NCBI GenBank assembly: GCA_964036275.1
Contig: OZ038434.1
Coordinates: 25,651,413 to 25,715,412 of the forward strand
DNA from: Litoditis marina
Taxonomy: Eukaryota > Nematoda > Chromadorea > Rhabditida > Rhabditidae
DNA length: 64,000 nucleotides
Direction: 5' to 3'
The position numbers and the translations under genes are program-made. Below, piece after piece: positions 18,578 through 31,605 of the stretch (positions are counted from its first letter, which is position 1; every line of letters begins with the position of its first letter). The notes beneath the pieces were generated by a model. It saw only the letters and a program-made list of their open reading frames with translations. It was not told the DNA's origin and did not search any database.

Positions 18578-18752
18578 GGCGGCGTAGCAATCCCTCAGAA
18601 TCTCATGAGACACAACATGAGCTATTAACACGAGCTTCTCATGAGATTCTATTGCTATGCTACAACATAGAGAGTTCATGAGTAGCTCATGAGGTATCTC
18701 ATGAGAAACTCATATGAACTTCTCATGAGATTGAACGGTTTGCTACGCCGCC
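18578..18752. mobile_element. CTCATGAG-rich MITE, family M copy 1
   Basis: Terminal inverted repeats GGCGGCGTAGCAA and TTGCTACGCCGCC, here written with small end differences (GGTTTGCTACGCCGCC). The interior is packed with CTCATGAG palindromes. 175 bp. A family S SINE starts 69 bases downstream. Other copies: 57511-57847 and 58940-59108. Confidence 0.8.
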
Positions 18753-18820
18753 AGGCAATTATGAAAGTGAAATAGCGATCTTTGTTCTTGTGCATAAACT
18801 CGAGAGTTTCCTCGCATTTA

Positions 18821-19018
18821 TATAGTCGTCGCCAACGGAAAGGCGGGTGGGTACTGTATATCTCACTTTCCGCTGTGTACGCACCCATGTAATCGATTCC
18901 GAAGCTTGGTGGTTATGTGCTCCAATGGCGTAGTGATTAGCGTCCTACTACGAAACTTTTGCTCGTAGGTTCGATTTCGGCGAGAGACAAACATTTATAA
19001 ATTGGGCACCCACTATAG
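18821..19018 (+). mobile_element. tRNA-headed SINE, family S copy 1
   Basis: The 5' part TATAGTCGTCGCCAACGG...ACTGTATATCTCAC...GTGTACGCAC is followed by a tRNA-like core with A box TGGCGTAGTGATTAG (18926-18940) and B box GGTTCGATTTC (18968-18978), then AAATTNGGCACCC. About 198 bp; four copies in the window. Probably transcribed by RNA polymerase III when active. Confidence 0.75.
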
Positions 19019-22000
19019 CTAATCGTCGAGACCAATGACGCAAGTCCGATCTCGCTTGCGAAATTTGCTCGAGAAACACGAAAGCAGGAGATAGAAGTCG
19101 GGCAAGTGTTTCCAGTGTTTAAGATTTCAATACGACGTATCAGATCACGTTAAGTCGTTGCCAAATGACGCGAACAGGTATATTTTGGTTAAACTATGAA
19201 ATGTAGTCCACATCATCTCCACTGACACTCCTACAGTACACGCTCGAACTTTTCAACCGGTTGATCATCGGGCAGATCAAACTAAAACAATGTTTGTGTC
19301 TACTGTTCCTAAAATCAGAATATCAGAAGACGTCTTGAAAGTAATACACAGCAGAAACAATGTATACAGTATGATTTTGCTCTACTTCCTTGGACGACTA
19401 TAGATATATTTTCGATGTATAATAAGTGTGTATGAATGACAACTATGAGTAAGTTGTACTAAATGGCTTTGTTAGTGAATAACACGGCTTTGTTAGATTG
19501 TTTTCAAGTTCTAATGGAATAATGACGCTCGGATTACCCTTTGGGAATAAGTGAAGTTTGGTGTTAGAAATGAAATAAAATAAAAGAGAAAGGAGAAATC
19601 AAGTTATTTATGAAAAGAGAAAAGAGAAAAGAAAGAGAAGTTGGAAAAATACATTTGAAATACAATGAAGAGAAGAAGATCATCGGAGGGTACGAGAAAA
19701 AGTAAAAATAGAGAGAAAGATAGAAGAAAGAGAGAGAGAGAGACAGAAATAGGGAGATAAAAGAAGAGAGAAGAAGAGAGAAACAGGCTGAGGTAATGAG
19801 AAATAAAGAGAGAGAGAGAAATAAAGAGAGAAGGAGAAAGATAAAGATAGATAGAGAGAGAGAGAAGAGAAGGGAAGTGTACCTATAGTTGCAGATTGGG
19901 GAAAAGGGAGGAAGTGGGAACTGAAGTGGAGCACTGGAGCGGGGCATAATATATGCCCTGAGGGGTTTTCCCTCCGAAGGATTAGGCGGATGACCGGAAA
20001 CGCGGAAAAAGCGATGTTTATACGGTGCGGAACGGAACAGGAACCGTAAATGACGTAAGGACGACGAGAGTGTGTGAGAAAACAGGAGACGCAGACACGG
20101 GAATATCGGCGGAAACAGCAGCGAAACAGAGAGGGCGGTAGACGGGCGGAGATAAAGACGAAAAAGTATGAAGGAAGAGAGAGCGCAGACGGTAGGAGAA
20201 TGACGCAGGAAGGGAACTGGACTGTCGACAATGACGATGGTAGGGGAGGTTTACGGGAACACGGAATGAGAGGGGAATGTCGGCTCAAGAGAGAAAGAGA
20301 GAGAGGGACAGAAAAAGAGAGAAAGAGAGAGAGAGATAGAGAGAAAGATGGAAGGAGAGAGAGAGAGGGAAAGAGAGCTAGAGAGAGAAAGAGTGAATTA
20401 AAAACAAGAGAACCTACCACTCTATCACAATTCAACCCACAGGTACTGTATTTGCCACTGAACACTACTCAAAGGAACTAAACAAATGTCCGTTGTAGTT
20501 CTATTTCGTATATTATTTGCTTTCGCTCCGTATATGTGTAACCAGAACTTCACACGTCATACTGATTGGTAGAAAAATGACTCAATCACAGAACAAACTT
20601 CTCTTCGAAGTGCCTGTTATGGCGAACAGCTTGAGAGAACACTTAATGTAGTTCTAACACGCGAAAACCTACTTAAACCAACTTCATACGGCGAACAAAG
20701 ATTTTACGTTAAAATACTGGCAAAACATCACATAACATTCATCAAACATGGCTGCATTACTATACCGTTAGTCAATCGCAGTCATGTGAAACATGTTAAA
20801 CACAGCAGAAATCAGGTACGTGCAATGACAAAGTGTACGATTTTTATAATGCTAACTTTACATGACCATTCATTTCACTTCTAGTATCCTATCTGATTCA
20901 TCAAAAAGTTGCGATTTCTATTTTCTCACGAACTCATTTTCAGTAAACAAAGATCGAGAAGCGGTGTGTAGGCGAAGTACTCAGGCGAATACGTCAAATT
21001 CTCTTGGGAGAGTATTCTCTGCGTCTCTCAATTCTTCACACTCTCTAAGTTATCAGTTACCTTCTTTTTAGTTGGATGAAGTCACGTGAAACGTGAAAAT
21101 GTTATCGACCCGTGCACAACATCGGTTAAAATACAATCAGTCAGACTACAATAGATGTTTTTTAAAGTAACATCGAGTTTATTATATTTGTAGCCAACAA
21201 ACATTGTTTTCAAGAGGTTGGAAAGATAGTTCGAAAACGTTACCCGTTCTGCCAAGAGTTCAGAAAGTAGTGCGGAGAAGCAGCACATGATGCATTGAGA
21301 TACATGCTGTGTTTTTCGTCTTTCTTTAAAACGAGGATTAAGGTAAGAATGGAGGGAAAACACGATTTCTGTTGTTGTTTTGTACCAAAACCAACAAACA
21401 CATACACGAGCGCACTATTTTTGATCTACCATAAAATTTTCGATCTCAACAACACTAAGTGACGTTAGGTATTAGTTAGATTGATCAAACAAAACAGAAC
21501 AATGATGGCTCAAAGTACAGTCAAATCAAACTACAACACAACAGAACGCAAATAAAGGATTATGCTCAATATAGTTTTATAACTCTGAAACTCGTATAGT
21601 AGATATGAAATGATATAAATAAAACTTCAAAAGTGAGTCGAGTGTATAAACTTGTTCCTACAGTCTATGTGTCCTTTATAGTGCGCATGAAACACAATAA
21701 ACTACTGACAATCGCTCACTTTGAAAATAAATCTGGTCTCGTGCCGAAACAATTAGTGCAAAAGATGATTGATCACACGTTCTCTATAAGTCCTGGCCAA
21801 TTGAAATATTTGTAAAAGTGCACTTTTTATTGTCAGATTAAAACATTATTCGAGAATATAAATGAAAAAGCCCGGTTCAAAAGTGGGTGACGATTGAGCC
21901 AAACCGATTGAGCTTTCAGCTGATACGGAAGCGACTCAACCCCAATAAGAATTAAACCTTTAATATAATACAGTTACATTGTAAGATAATCGTTTGGAGA

Positions 22001-22425
22001 GAGAAAAGTTCAAGTATTCGCCTCTACCCCAAGTTGTTATTTTGAGTCGAAGATCACCCCACCTATATACCATCTGAAGATTTTGCCAAAAAGTTTAATA
22101 ATAATAATATAAAGTTCATTCGCATAGGGTACCGGACATGAACAAAAACAAAGTAGAAATACATCAACATTCATGGATATACCTATGACGAATACGAATC
22201 CCTAGGGGTTGCGGGTTTAAGACGCAATCAACTTAAAAGGGAGCGTTTGGATAAAACGTGGATAAAAAAAAGTTGTTACGATTGTTCCCTAACTCTAACA
22301 GTACTTAGAGGCCATCAAATAAATGCAATCGGCCCGAGCACACTTTTGAGTTAGGGCCTTAACGTAAAGTTACGCTAACGTAAAAAAGGGTGAAAAAACA
22401 CCGATACTCTACGTGTGTACTCTAT
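19019..22425. other. Gene-free stretch dominated by a purine-rich block
   Basis: 19580-20420 is strongly A/G on the + strand (GAGAGA runs), with a more GC-rich stretch at 19930-20280. Open frames here follow from composition and lack splice-bounded domains. 20760-20895 repeats 17775-17930. The rest is AT-rich spacer with no recognised gene; a promoter role for the GC-richer block is possible but unsupported. Confidence 0.4.
20760..20895. repeat. Dispersed repeat, copy 2 (partner at 17775-17930)
   Basis: Direct copy of the earlier repeat, sharing GTTAGTCAATCGCA-type, AACACAGCAGAAATCA and GTGCAATGACAAAGTGTACG. Confidence 0.65.
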
Positions 22426-22429
22426 TTCA

Positions 22430-23300
22430 AGTGAACCTTCAGAAATAGTGGTCCCCCTTGCCGGACTCTTCTAGAATTTTTTTTATAGGTCATGAAAAAT
22501 GTCAAAATTTTTATCTATTTTTGTTTCTCATACCTCGTAAACTGAGTGGATCCGGCTGAAACTTGGCACAGTACAAGTATAGCATGAGCGACTACTACTG
22601 GCGGAATATCGATTGAAATTTCGCAATACTTTTCGAGATAGAAATTTTCGAACAATTTTTTTGCACTTTTGAAAAATTTTCCCATGGGAAAAGTCTAAAT
22701 TTTTCTCGGTTGTAGGTCACTCAGAACAAGTTAACCAATGCCTCGAAAGATGGATACCTAAAAATCAATACCCGATTTTTAGTGCACAAAAGTGGAAAAA
22801 GTGATATATTTTATTTAGATCGATTTCGTACTGTTAACGTGCAGTTTGCTATTTGTTAGTTAAAATATAGTATACATTTGATTGTTAGGTACTATACTTC
22901 GTAAACGTGAAAACTTCATCTCAGATGACGAGTGCTCTGTAAGCGTTGATAAAACTCAACAAAAAATTTCATTCATTTCGGTGGGGCACATGTTCAAAAT
23001 GTGATTGAGTTTTTGAGATTTGTGCAAAAGATGTGCATACAAAATTGAAACAATTTGTTGGTGACGGATTTTGGAATTTCTCAAAAATAATTTTTTTAAT
23101 ATCTTTTTTAGAAAAAAGTGAAACAGCCAAACTCATGCAGTGAATCCCAAATTGTGAAGATAAACGAACATCAATGGACCGGCAAAGTGTATGAAAAATT
23201 GAGCAAAACCATCCAGCCGTTCTCGAGTTATTCAAGTTTTAAAAGTTCAACCCGTACTAGATACGGCGCAAATAGGTTCACTTTTAAGCTACCCCGGACT
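22430..23300. repeat. Possible old transposon copy
   Basis: Contains phrases common in dispersed nematode repeats (CTGAAACTTGGCACAGTAC, CGAGAACGGCTGG read on the minus strand). AAGTGAACC occurs near both ends in inverted orientation. No ORF; superfamily not assignable by eye. Confidence 0.35.
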
Positions 23301-23599
23301 CGGCATTTTCCCACGCCTCTCCTGATCGTCTAAATGATAGCCACGACTTGAAACTCATAGGGTAGGACCAATATTAGATAAAGATTGCAATGCCGGAGAA
23401 TTAAGGTCAAAGGTCAACTATTGATTTTTTTAGCGCAATAAATATGAGTTTGAGCTAAAGTCGATATGGAAATAGATAGGTTCACAAGCTTAGTGTCATT
23501 GTGTTCCACTACTCATGAACAACTCAGAAATTAAAACACGAGGCACATCGGAGAAAAACGAACCAAGTTACAGTAGTTTGTAATTTCAAGATCAAACCA

Positions 23600-24015
23600 T
23601 CAATTGATGACGTCACATACCAAGCATTTCACTAGCAAAAAAGTCAAGTTCTTTGAAATAGTTTTTTCCGGGCTCCAAGTTATTGCAAACCGTAGATCAT
23701 ACTCATACGTGAAGACTTCATGAATCCTAAGCAACGACGAGTAATATTCAGAATGTCAGATTACGTCAAAAATGAACTACGTTCAAACTTTCTGAGACTC
23801 TCAGAACAAGTAGGAAAGCGTCTAAGAATGTTAAGATTGTATTGTAGTTTGTATTTATATTTCACGAGGTGACGATTACGTCAGAAAAGATTCTGGAGGC
23901 CAGAAGACGTCCAGTCGTCAAACTACTCGAAGCAGTTTGAAACGTTCAAAAAAAGTAAGAAACGTGGTAACAACTTTAAATAAGGTTGCAAAACACAGAT
24001 AACATGCACGCTAGA
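23600..24015. repeat. Direct repeat B, copy 1
   Basis: Aligns with 24245-24605 through CACTAGCAAAAAAGTC, ACGACGAGTAATATTCA, AAACTACTCGAAGCAGTTTG and AACATGCACGCTAGA. Offset is about 600-640 bp, with different indels in each copy. Confidence 0.75.
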
Positions 24016-24164
24016 TGGGCACGCTCTCTTTCAAATCAACCAAGTAAACAACCTGAGTATCATGCATGTGATGACGTCACAGACAAACATGTTTACTACA
24101 TTCTATTCGTACAGAGGAGTCATTTTCTTCTTTACAATTACCAAACAACGTGACCAGTTAGAAT

Positions 24165-24197
<33 letters not shown>

Positions 24198-24198
24198 T
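24165..24198. repeat. (GATT)n microsatellite
   Basis: Six or seven GATT units between the two copies of direct repeat B. Confidence 0.9.
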
Positions 24199-24244
24199 AC
24201 AACAAAGTTACAATAATTCTTATGTTTTGAGCTAAAACTATCAA

Positions 24245-24605
24245 TTGATGATGTCACATACTAAGCACTTCACTAGCAAAAAAGTCGAGTTCTTTCAAAT
24301 TCCTTCTTTAATGTTCCCAGCTACTGCGACACGTAAATTATACTCATACGTAAAGACTATATGAATTCTAATTGACGACGAGTAATATTCAAAATGTCAG
24401 AAGACGTCAAAAATGAACTTCGTTCAAATTATCTGAAACTCTCAGAACGAGTAGGAAAGAGTCCAAAGAATGTTACGATCACTTTGTTCAAGTCGTCAAA
24501 CTACTCGAAGCAGTTTGAAACTTTCAATAAAAGTAAGAAACGTGGTTACAACTCTGAATAAAGTTGCAAAACATAGCTAACATGCACGCTAGACGGGCCC
24601 GCGGC
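24245..24605. repeat. Direct repeat B, copy 2
   Basis: Second copy of the segment at 23600-24015, same orientation, ending GCACGCTAGACGGGCCC. No coding capacity. Confidence 0.75.
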
Positions 24606-27028
24606 GTTAGCCGCGTGACCGGCTAGTCTAATATAAACAATAAACTGCCCCTGCCAGGACAAAATTAGAAGTAGAAAAAATTTTAAATTTTGAACATGAT
24701 GTTAGAAAATTGTTCTAATATCGAATTTGGGCTCAAATATCTACTTAACAAATGTATTATTTGAAACAATTTGTTAAACCTTGACTTTGATTAGAACATA
24801 GAGAAGTCAACTATTCACTCGCTTTATATATATAAGTCGAACATCTAATATAAACTACCACCCCGCCCTCCCCTTGACGTCTTCAAATTGAATATTCACG
24901 CAAGTGACACTATGAATACATAAGATGCGACTAAAATAGAAAATAGACAACTCCGTTCCAATATATTTGCAACTCGTTTGCAAGAGCACTCGTTCATTGG
25001 AACTATAAAGGTCACCTGATATTGGACAGAAAGTTTAGTTTCGTGGTGCTCACGTGATTCGCACGTGAACCGCAGTTTTGCCCTGATTTTCACGTGAAAC
25101 GTGAGAAGCGTTTGGACCACAGGAAAACCTGATAATGTTACCGAATTATTTAGTTTATTTGTGAATAAACTACTCGAATTTGGTAATGTGAACGCAATGA
25201 GTGTTTTGTTTCGCTACTGTAGGAGTCTCAGAAGGAACGGAAACAACTATAGAAGCATGTGATCTTTGATGTCGAAACTTCTCAGAAAGTGTTTTAGGAG
25301 CCGTGAGGTCTAGACGGTATTTGCTCAGTTTTCCACGCTGCTGGCCGGCCACTTCTTAAAATACTACTTGTGAAACATGCAAGCACTCGGACTACTTTAA
25401 CGTAGTGGAAATACTTGTAGAACGTGAGTATTAACGTCAAAAGTGGCAAAATCACTCTTGCCATTTCATTTGAACATTTTGAGTTTAGGCATGCATTACG
25501 TGTTTCACGTGACTTTGTGTGTGTATGGGATACTAGTTCAGTGTTTTTCTCTGAACAAAAGTTGGTTTGAAATAGAAAAAAAATTATAGAAAAATAGTAA
25601 AAAAGGAGTTCTGTGAACCCAAAGCTTGCAAACTTTGAATTTTTAAACAGTTTACGTCAAGCACTTTCACTTCATTTACGTGTACGTTTTTAATCAAAGT
25701 TCCTGAACATAAACGTTGATTTCAACTCAATCAAAGAGAAAAAGTTGTGAAATGAGCGTTATGCGACCCCAGCGGCTTGCAAACTTTGTTTGCTTTTCAT
25801 TGGTTCGGTGATCATACACCAATACTACCTGCACTTATAATAATTGCATAAAAAAGTAGACATGGGAAATTCAAAAACAGAAATAGGTCACCTGAAATGA
25901 ACCTAACTAGAATAACGTTATTATACAAATGATTAAATGAACTAAAAATGATAGATACTATCTCAACTTTTAATTACATACATGAGGTTATCATGTGAAC
26001 ATTCAGACACATAGAAACGTAAAACTTATGAACAGTTTTGCAGATCAACTAAAATTGTGCAGAGTGCGAGGATTCGAACCCCTGAACGAAAGAACAAGGG
26101 ACCACAGTGTTAACCACTCCATCAAGTGATCATAGTTCGTGCTTCGATGGACACTATTTTTTGATAACTCAAAAATTACATATAAACGTCAAATATCTCA
26201 GATATTTGACTTACATATTTGATGTATTTCCGTCAGACTTTAGTTTTTGGTCCTAAAAATCTTAAGTCTCCGAAACATGACAATGAGAAAAAGGCTACTC
26301 TGCTTGAATACACCTCATTACACTAGACATAACTGAACTCTTGAACAGTGAACCTATTATTGAGCTCAAGAGAGCAGACAGCAGAAAGTACGAAACATAC
26401 TTGAGAATAGAATATTATACAAGATTTATTGAAGTATAATATACATTATGATTACTGCGAAATAACTATCAATGCCATACTTTTTTCACGAAGCATAAGC
26501 ATCTTGATAGTTATTGGGCAGTAATTATAAATTAGGTTGAAAACCGAACATTTCTACATTTAATAATGAAGGGGGCTCAAGATATAACATCAGAAATTAG
26601 GAAAAAGACTTGAAAAATCTGGTTGTGAAATAAAACTTTGCTGAAGTTGATGTATTATAGGGATCACTAGCAAAAACTTACGGATATCTTGTTGTTGAAC
26701 TTCAAAGAAATCATACGACTTCAAAAAACACGTAGTCGTGTCTTACTAGGTCTATACAACTTTCACGTGATGAACCGTCGAATTAAACAGCCTGAGAAGA
26801 AAAGGAAAGAAGAAAAAAAGTAGGAGAATGTGGTCAAAGGTAGTTCAATGAAGTGTGAGAGAGAATGGGAGATTGACGTAAGAAAAGGGGTAAAAATAGG
26901 TAGGTTGCGAACAAAGTACACACAAATGCGAAAGAGATGTACTTAGATCGAACGGGGAAGACGGCTCTTGCAAAAAAGAGAGATAGACAGAGAGAGAGGG
27001 GGAGAGATTGAAAGAGAGTAATAGAGAG

Positions 27029-27067
<39 letters not shown>

Positions 27068-28020
27068 GAGAGAGAGAGGAAGAGAGAGAGGAAGAGAGGG
27101 AGGAAGAGAGAGAAAGTAAGAATGAAAGAAAAAGCGAAATGAGAGAGATAAACACACAGAGAGCAATAAGAGAGAGAGAGGGGGATATAGATAGATAGAT
27201 TGAGAGAGAGATAGGAAGTTAGAGAGAAGAGAGAGTTAGAGATACAGATAACGAGTACAAAGACCGCTCCTATTGTTCAGGAAGAAGTGTTGAGAATAAG
27301 TTATTCAAGGAGATGTTTAAGAGGTTCTCCGAAGGATGCCCCGAGGCTAAAAAGTGAGGGGGAAGGAAATTATGCGGGGATGTAAATAGAAATAATTGGC
27401 AGTCAGACATCAGTGAGCATCGGAAAAAACGGAAATAGTCCCTCTTGTTGTACTATGTTTGTTTAATTGTTTTTGTGAATTGTAAAAAATATGTCTATTC
27501 ATGTAGATATAATCATGTTTTACAATAACTACAATATATTTTACAACTAATTTTTTTTACAACTACAATAACTGGGGGATAGAGCAGCATACACCGTAGA
27601 GACTTGCCATAGTAAAGAGCGGATCCTATGTTTGTCCCAGATGAAACTGAGAAAAGTTGGTCAATTGGTCAATTGGCCACCATGATTCATTCGATTACGC
27701 ACACTTTTTGACGTCTCTCGAGTATGAGTCATTGGGAGAAGTTTTTGTCATCGCTTACTTTTACCCTTTCGGCAACCTTCACTCAAATGAAAGAAAAATC
27801 AACGTAGACCTCTAGTTTTCAATTAATAACCGTTCGTTTCGTATGAAATATAATAAACAACAGATAATGATAAATTCAGCAAGAAATGAGCGAATAGTAC
27901 ATGATACTCACTTCTTGAGAATTTTGAAAGCGAGACATCTTTTTATAAACGTAACCCCCAACTGTTGGGTAACAAATAGCTGTTGGTAACCCGAGAAGTG
28001 GGAAGTGGCCAGGCCACGCC
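24606..28020. other. Gene-free stretch with purine-rich tract and a tRNA-like relic
   Basis: AT-rich, with scattered CACGTGA motifs near 25055-25100. A GA-rich tract runs 26970-27240. A tRNA-like relic is listed separately at 26067-26135. No gene supported on either strand. Confidence 0.4.
26067..26135 (-). mobile_element. tRNA-like relic
   Basis: On the minus strand, an A-box-like TGATGGAGTGGTTAA and a perfect B box GGTTCGAATCC are spaced as in a tRNA or SINE head. The acceptor ends do not pair, so it is not a tRNA gene. No other copy was found in the window. Confidence 0.5.
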
Positions 28021-28027
28021 CCCTCCG

Positions 28028-28430
28028 ATTGACGTGGATTCGGCACGTGAACCACACGTGTGAGACATGTTAAGATTAGTGGAATCAGAAACGTGAGTAG
28101 CTAAACTGGAGAGTAGGGATTGATGTAGATTGGGCACGTGAACCACACGTGTAAGACACGTGAAAGACACGTACGTTAAGATTAGTAGAATCAGACAATA
28201 CATGAGTAGCTAAACTGGAGAGTAGATATTGACGTAGATTGGGCACGTGAACCACACGTGTAAGACACGTTAAGATAGGGAAGTAAATAAAACGTGAGTA
28301 GCTACATTTACATGGATAGAACACGCAAACCTCACGCGAAGGAAAACTAGAAAAATGCACTTGTTCGATATATAAACAAACATGCGATTGATCTAGACGG
28401 AACACGTGAACCACACGTGAAGATAGGAGA
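28028..28430. repeat. CACGTG-dense minisatellite
   Basis: Four diverged units start near 28028, 28119, 28228 and 28386, each with ATTGANNTAGATTGGG-like sequence and then GCACGTGAACCACACGTGT. I count nine CACGTG palindromes in about 385 bp. Units 1-3 also share GTGAGTAGCTAAACTGGAGAG. Confidence 0.8.
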
Positions 28431-31400
28431 ACTGGGAGAAACGTAAATGATGACCATGCAGTGAAACTACATTTAATTCTATTGTAGTTGGATAATTTTG
28501 GGTTTTTGAAGTACAAAAGTAGTAGAGTTAATCATTACATGCTCAATTGAATGTGATTAAGAACAAATTATTTTAGTAGTTGCAAAAAGTGGTTGGAAAT
28601 AGGATATTTTGTCAGAAATCAGAAAGTCAAGGTCGAGAGATCAGCTCTATTTTCGAGCTGCGTCTCAAGTTACTTCGAACATCAAACTATGTGTAATGAC
28701 TTGGTCAAGTTCTAACAAAATGGATACTTCCACGAGCATTACAAAAACATCGAACTTGAAGAAAGTATTTCATAAATTCTTAAGTAGATCAAACATACGT
28801 TTTCTTTGATGTCCAAAACCCTCAGATTTTTGAATCCCAATGGTTTGTATGGTTATTGGGGAAAATTACAAGTTTATCGAATAGTGGCCTATAACATTAT
28901 TTCCACGTTATTATTCAACTTTGACATTATTTCATATACACATTATGGGTAACAGTGCATTACTTCTTGAATTCTAGGTCATTTGAACACCTCATGGAAG
29001 TTTAAAAAAATAATAAATCAAAATGTTTAGGGTGAATATCCTTCATTTTTTATTGCCGTCGATGTTTTTCCTCCTTGACGCAAATATCTAATCTCCAGAG
29101 GATTTGGAGGGGGAAATGAGAAAGAATCCATCAGTTTTCATCGAAAACAGACGGCCATTTCTCAAATACTCTCAAAAGGTCAGAAATTTGAGACCAGGAA
29201 GAAAGATGTCAACTTGTGGTAAACAAAGTACATTGGAATAGTAGAAGGAACGTTAGTTTGATTTCGGAGTCAGTATTTTAGGCTTAGTATCAAACTAATA
29301 AGAGAATAGTATCAAACTTTCATGGCACAAACATTCTCAAAAGGTTAGAAATTTGAGACCATGAAGGAAAGCTTCTGAATTCATGGAGAACAAAAAACGT
29401 TCGGATACTATTGTGAACGTTGGTTCGATTTTTGAGTCAATGTTTCAGAAGTAGAATACTATCAAACTTTCATGGCAGGTCAAAATATCGTGATTCGCGT
29501 GCAAAGTGTTGGTGCATTTGATTTCTTATTCTAGGAGTTGCACTTCTATATTTTCCTATAATTCTCCTTTAAATAGACTGGAATTCCTTTTCCATAGCTT
29601 CATTAGTTACACTTCACTCATTTTTCTGAGAATAGTTTCATTCATTCCAATTATCTATAGAAAGCATAGCTCCTGGAAAGTTCTGATAGGCACAAAACTT
29701 CATTTCTCGGTTTTCAGAGTTTTTGAGCTTGTGAAAAGTTGGAGAATGTTTTTTTCTACTTTTCGGAAAAAATCTCGAGTGAACTTGCACTTTGTGTCTA
29801 CAAAGTACATTGAGATTCTCTCAAATCGGGGGTCGTTGAAAACGATTATTTCGCGATTATTTGGAACTAACTTGTACTGTTCAGGAGTTTTTTTTGTAAA
29901 GAAGACCTTGGGGTTCTTCTACCAGGGTTCTTTTTTTCTACTTCTTCTCAAATTACAAATACACAAATAAAGTGATCGTAAGTAGTGTTTCCCAAAAGCT
30001 TTTGTTTGGAAACTGACCTGTAAGAAAAAACGTTTTAAAGACAACAAATGTGTTTAAGGAAATTCATCATAGTGGTTAACTGACGTTATCAAATACCTTT
30101 ATAAGTTAATAACGGTCCTATTCTCGAAATGATATTTGTTTATATTGTATCCTAGAGACGGCGAACTGGAAATAGAATAATGCAATTCAATTCACTCGGA
30201 CAGCACTATTCGAAGGCTATTTTTGGAAGAAAATGAAAGTGGGTGACGGAAATTACTGGGAAAGCAATGATCGAACATCATTGAACATCACCGAACAAGA
30301 ATTAATCAGCAGAATATGAGTCTCGAAAATACTCACCAGAACTTAGAAGTTTAGAGTTGTACTTTAAGTAAAAAGCCTTGGCTTGAAAGTCAAAAACTTA
30401 TTTTTAAGCCACGTTGAGTCAACCTAGGCATCGTAATCGGAAAAAATGGACGAGATCTCATATTTTTCATAAGATAGGGTTCTCTGTGCTACGTAATTTT
30501 CTAAGAAAGTTGTATTTTCATCTTAAATCAGGACTATTTTGTGGACCAATCCCGTGTCAACGGTCCTTCAAACTGCAATTGAAAAATGTATTGCAGTTTA
30601 AAAGGCTGAAGAGTTGGGATTGGACCACTTGATCGTCCTTCTTTAAGGAAAATAATGGTTTTTCAGCCCCGCACTTCATTTTATGTTCTTTCAAACAATG
30701 GTGCTCATTGAATGTCGAACGCCTCTTCAATCCATTGAAATCTCACGAGTACAAACTTATCATACAAAATGTTCAATGCTAAACGTTCCATTCGATTTTG
30801 CAAGTGAATATTTGAAGTGCAACTGGGCGTTTTGATTCTTGCTCTCACATGTATTATTCACCCTTTCCACGCATTTTCGATCTGAATCTTTTGTGAAGAG
30901 AAAAATGAGAAGAGATCGCAGTAAACAGGTTCCTGCAAACTACTAAAGTTCAATGACAAAAAGTTCAAAGAATCAAATATGGAGTTTCTGCCTAACAGTT
31001 GATCTACTACGGTATTTGTAAGATGAACATAATAGTTGCAAAGTATAGTAAAGTATAGTAGTCAATACGTGTTGGAAATTGCACTTTCGATAAATAGTAA
31101 ATATAGTCTTGATCTACAACTTGAATGAACATCCTAGTTGTGTCACGCTTTTTAAATAAATAAACAGAGTTGATTAAAACACTTTTGTTTTGCTGAGAAG
31201 CTTTGCATAATTAGACAGAGCATCTTGTTTTGCAACTATTTATATCACTTGTTTTTGAGAGTCGAAGCAGAAAATCAAAAATCGCCGCCCGTCGGTCAGA
31301 GATTGAACAAAACATGTCGATCTTCCCACATTTCTCAATTTCAAGCCTCTCTCTTATTTCGATGTCAAAAATAGAAACATTTTCATGGGAATCAAGATTC

Positions 31401-31605
31401 TTGCAAATTCATATCAAGATGACAACAATTGAAACAAGTCTACTTCTGAACTGTACAATGAATAGTATATTTCGAATAACTTAATCATACAAAAAGAGAC
31501 TAGAGAACAGGCGTTGATATGGAAATGTGATAGACTCATGGTACGAAAATCAAGTTACGTACCATAGTATATATCATATGAACGTGAAGTTTATATATAG
31601 ACAGA
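28431..31605. other. Gene-free AT-rich stretch
   Basis: Nothing coding is supported. 29165-29480 holds two similar blocks (CAAAAGGTCAGAAATTTGAGACCA and CAAAAGGTTAGAAATTTGAGACCA, shortened here by reading each separately), i.e. a local direct duplication. A family A MITE lies at 30530-30647. The open frame at 29506-29970 has no ATG near its 5' end and a Phe/Ser-rich low-information composition. Confidence 0.4.
30530..30647. mobile_element. Palindromic MITE, family A copy 2
   Basis: Shares CGTGTCAACGGTCCTTCAAA, CTGCAATTGAAAAATGTATT and GATTGGACCAC with the copy at 10606-10720; the two arms fold back on each other. Confidence 0.75.

Noticed and set aside
19680..20481. Long open frames on both strands (Ser/Leu-rich on minus, Arg/Glu-rich on plus)
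   Set aside because: The frames follow the purine/pyrimidine composition; no splice-bounded domain, and no start with supporting context.
29506..29970. 154-codon + strand open frame
   Set aside because: No ATG near the start, Phe/Ser/Leu-rich composition typical of chance frames in AT-rich DNA, and no splice sites or family resemblance.
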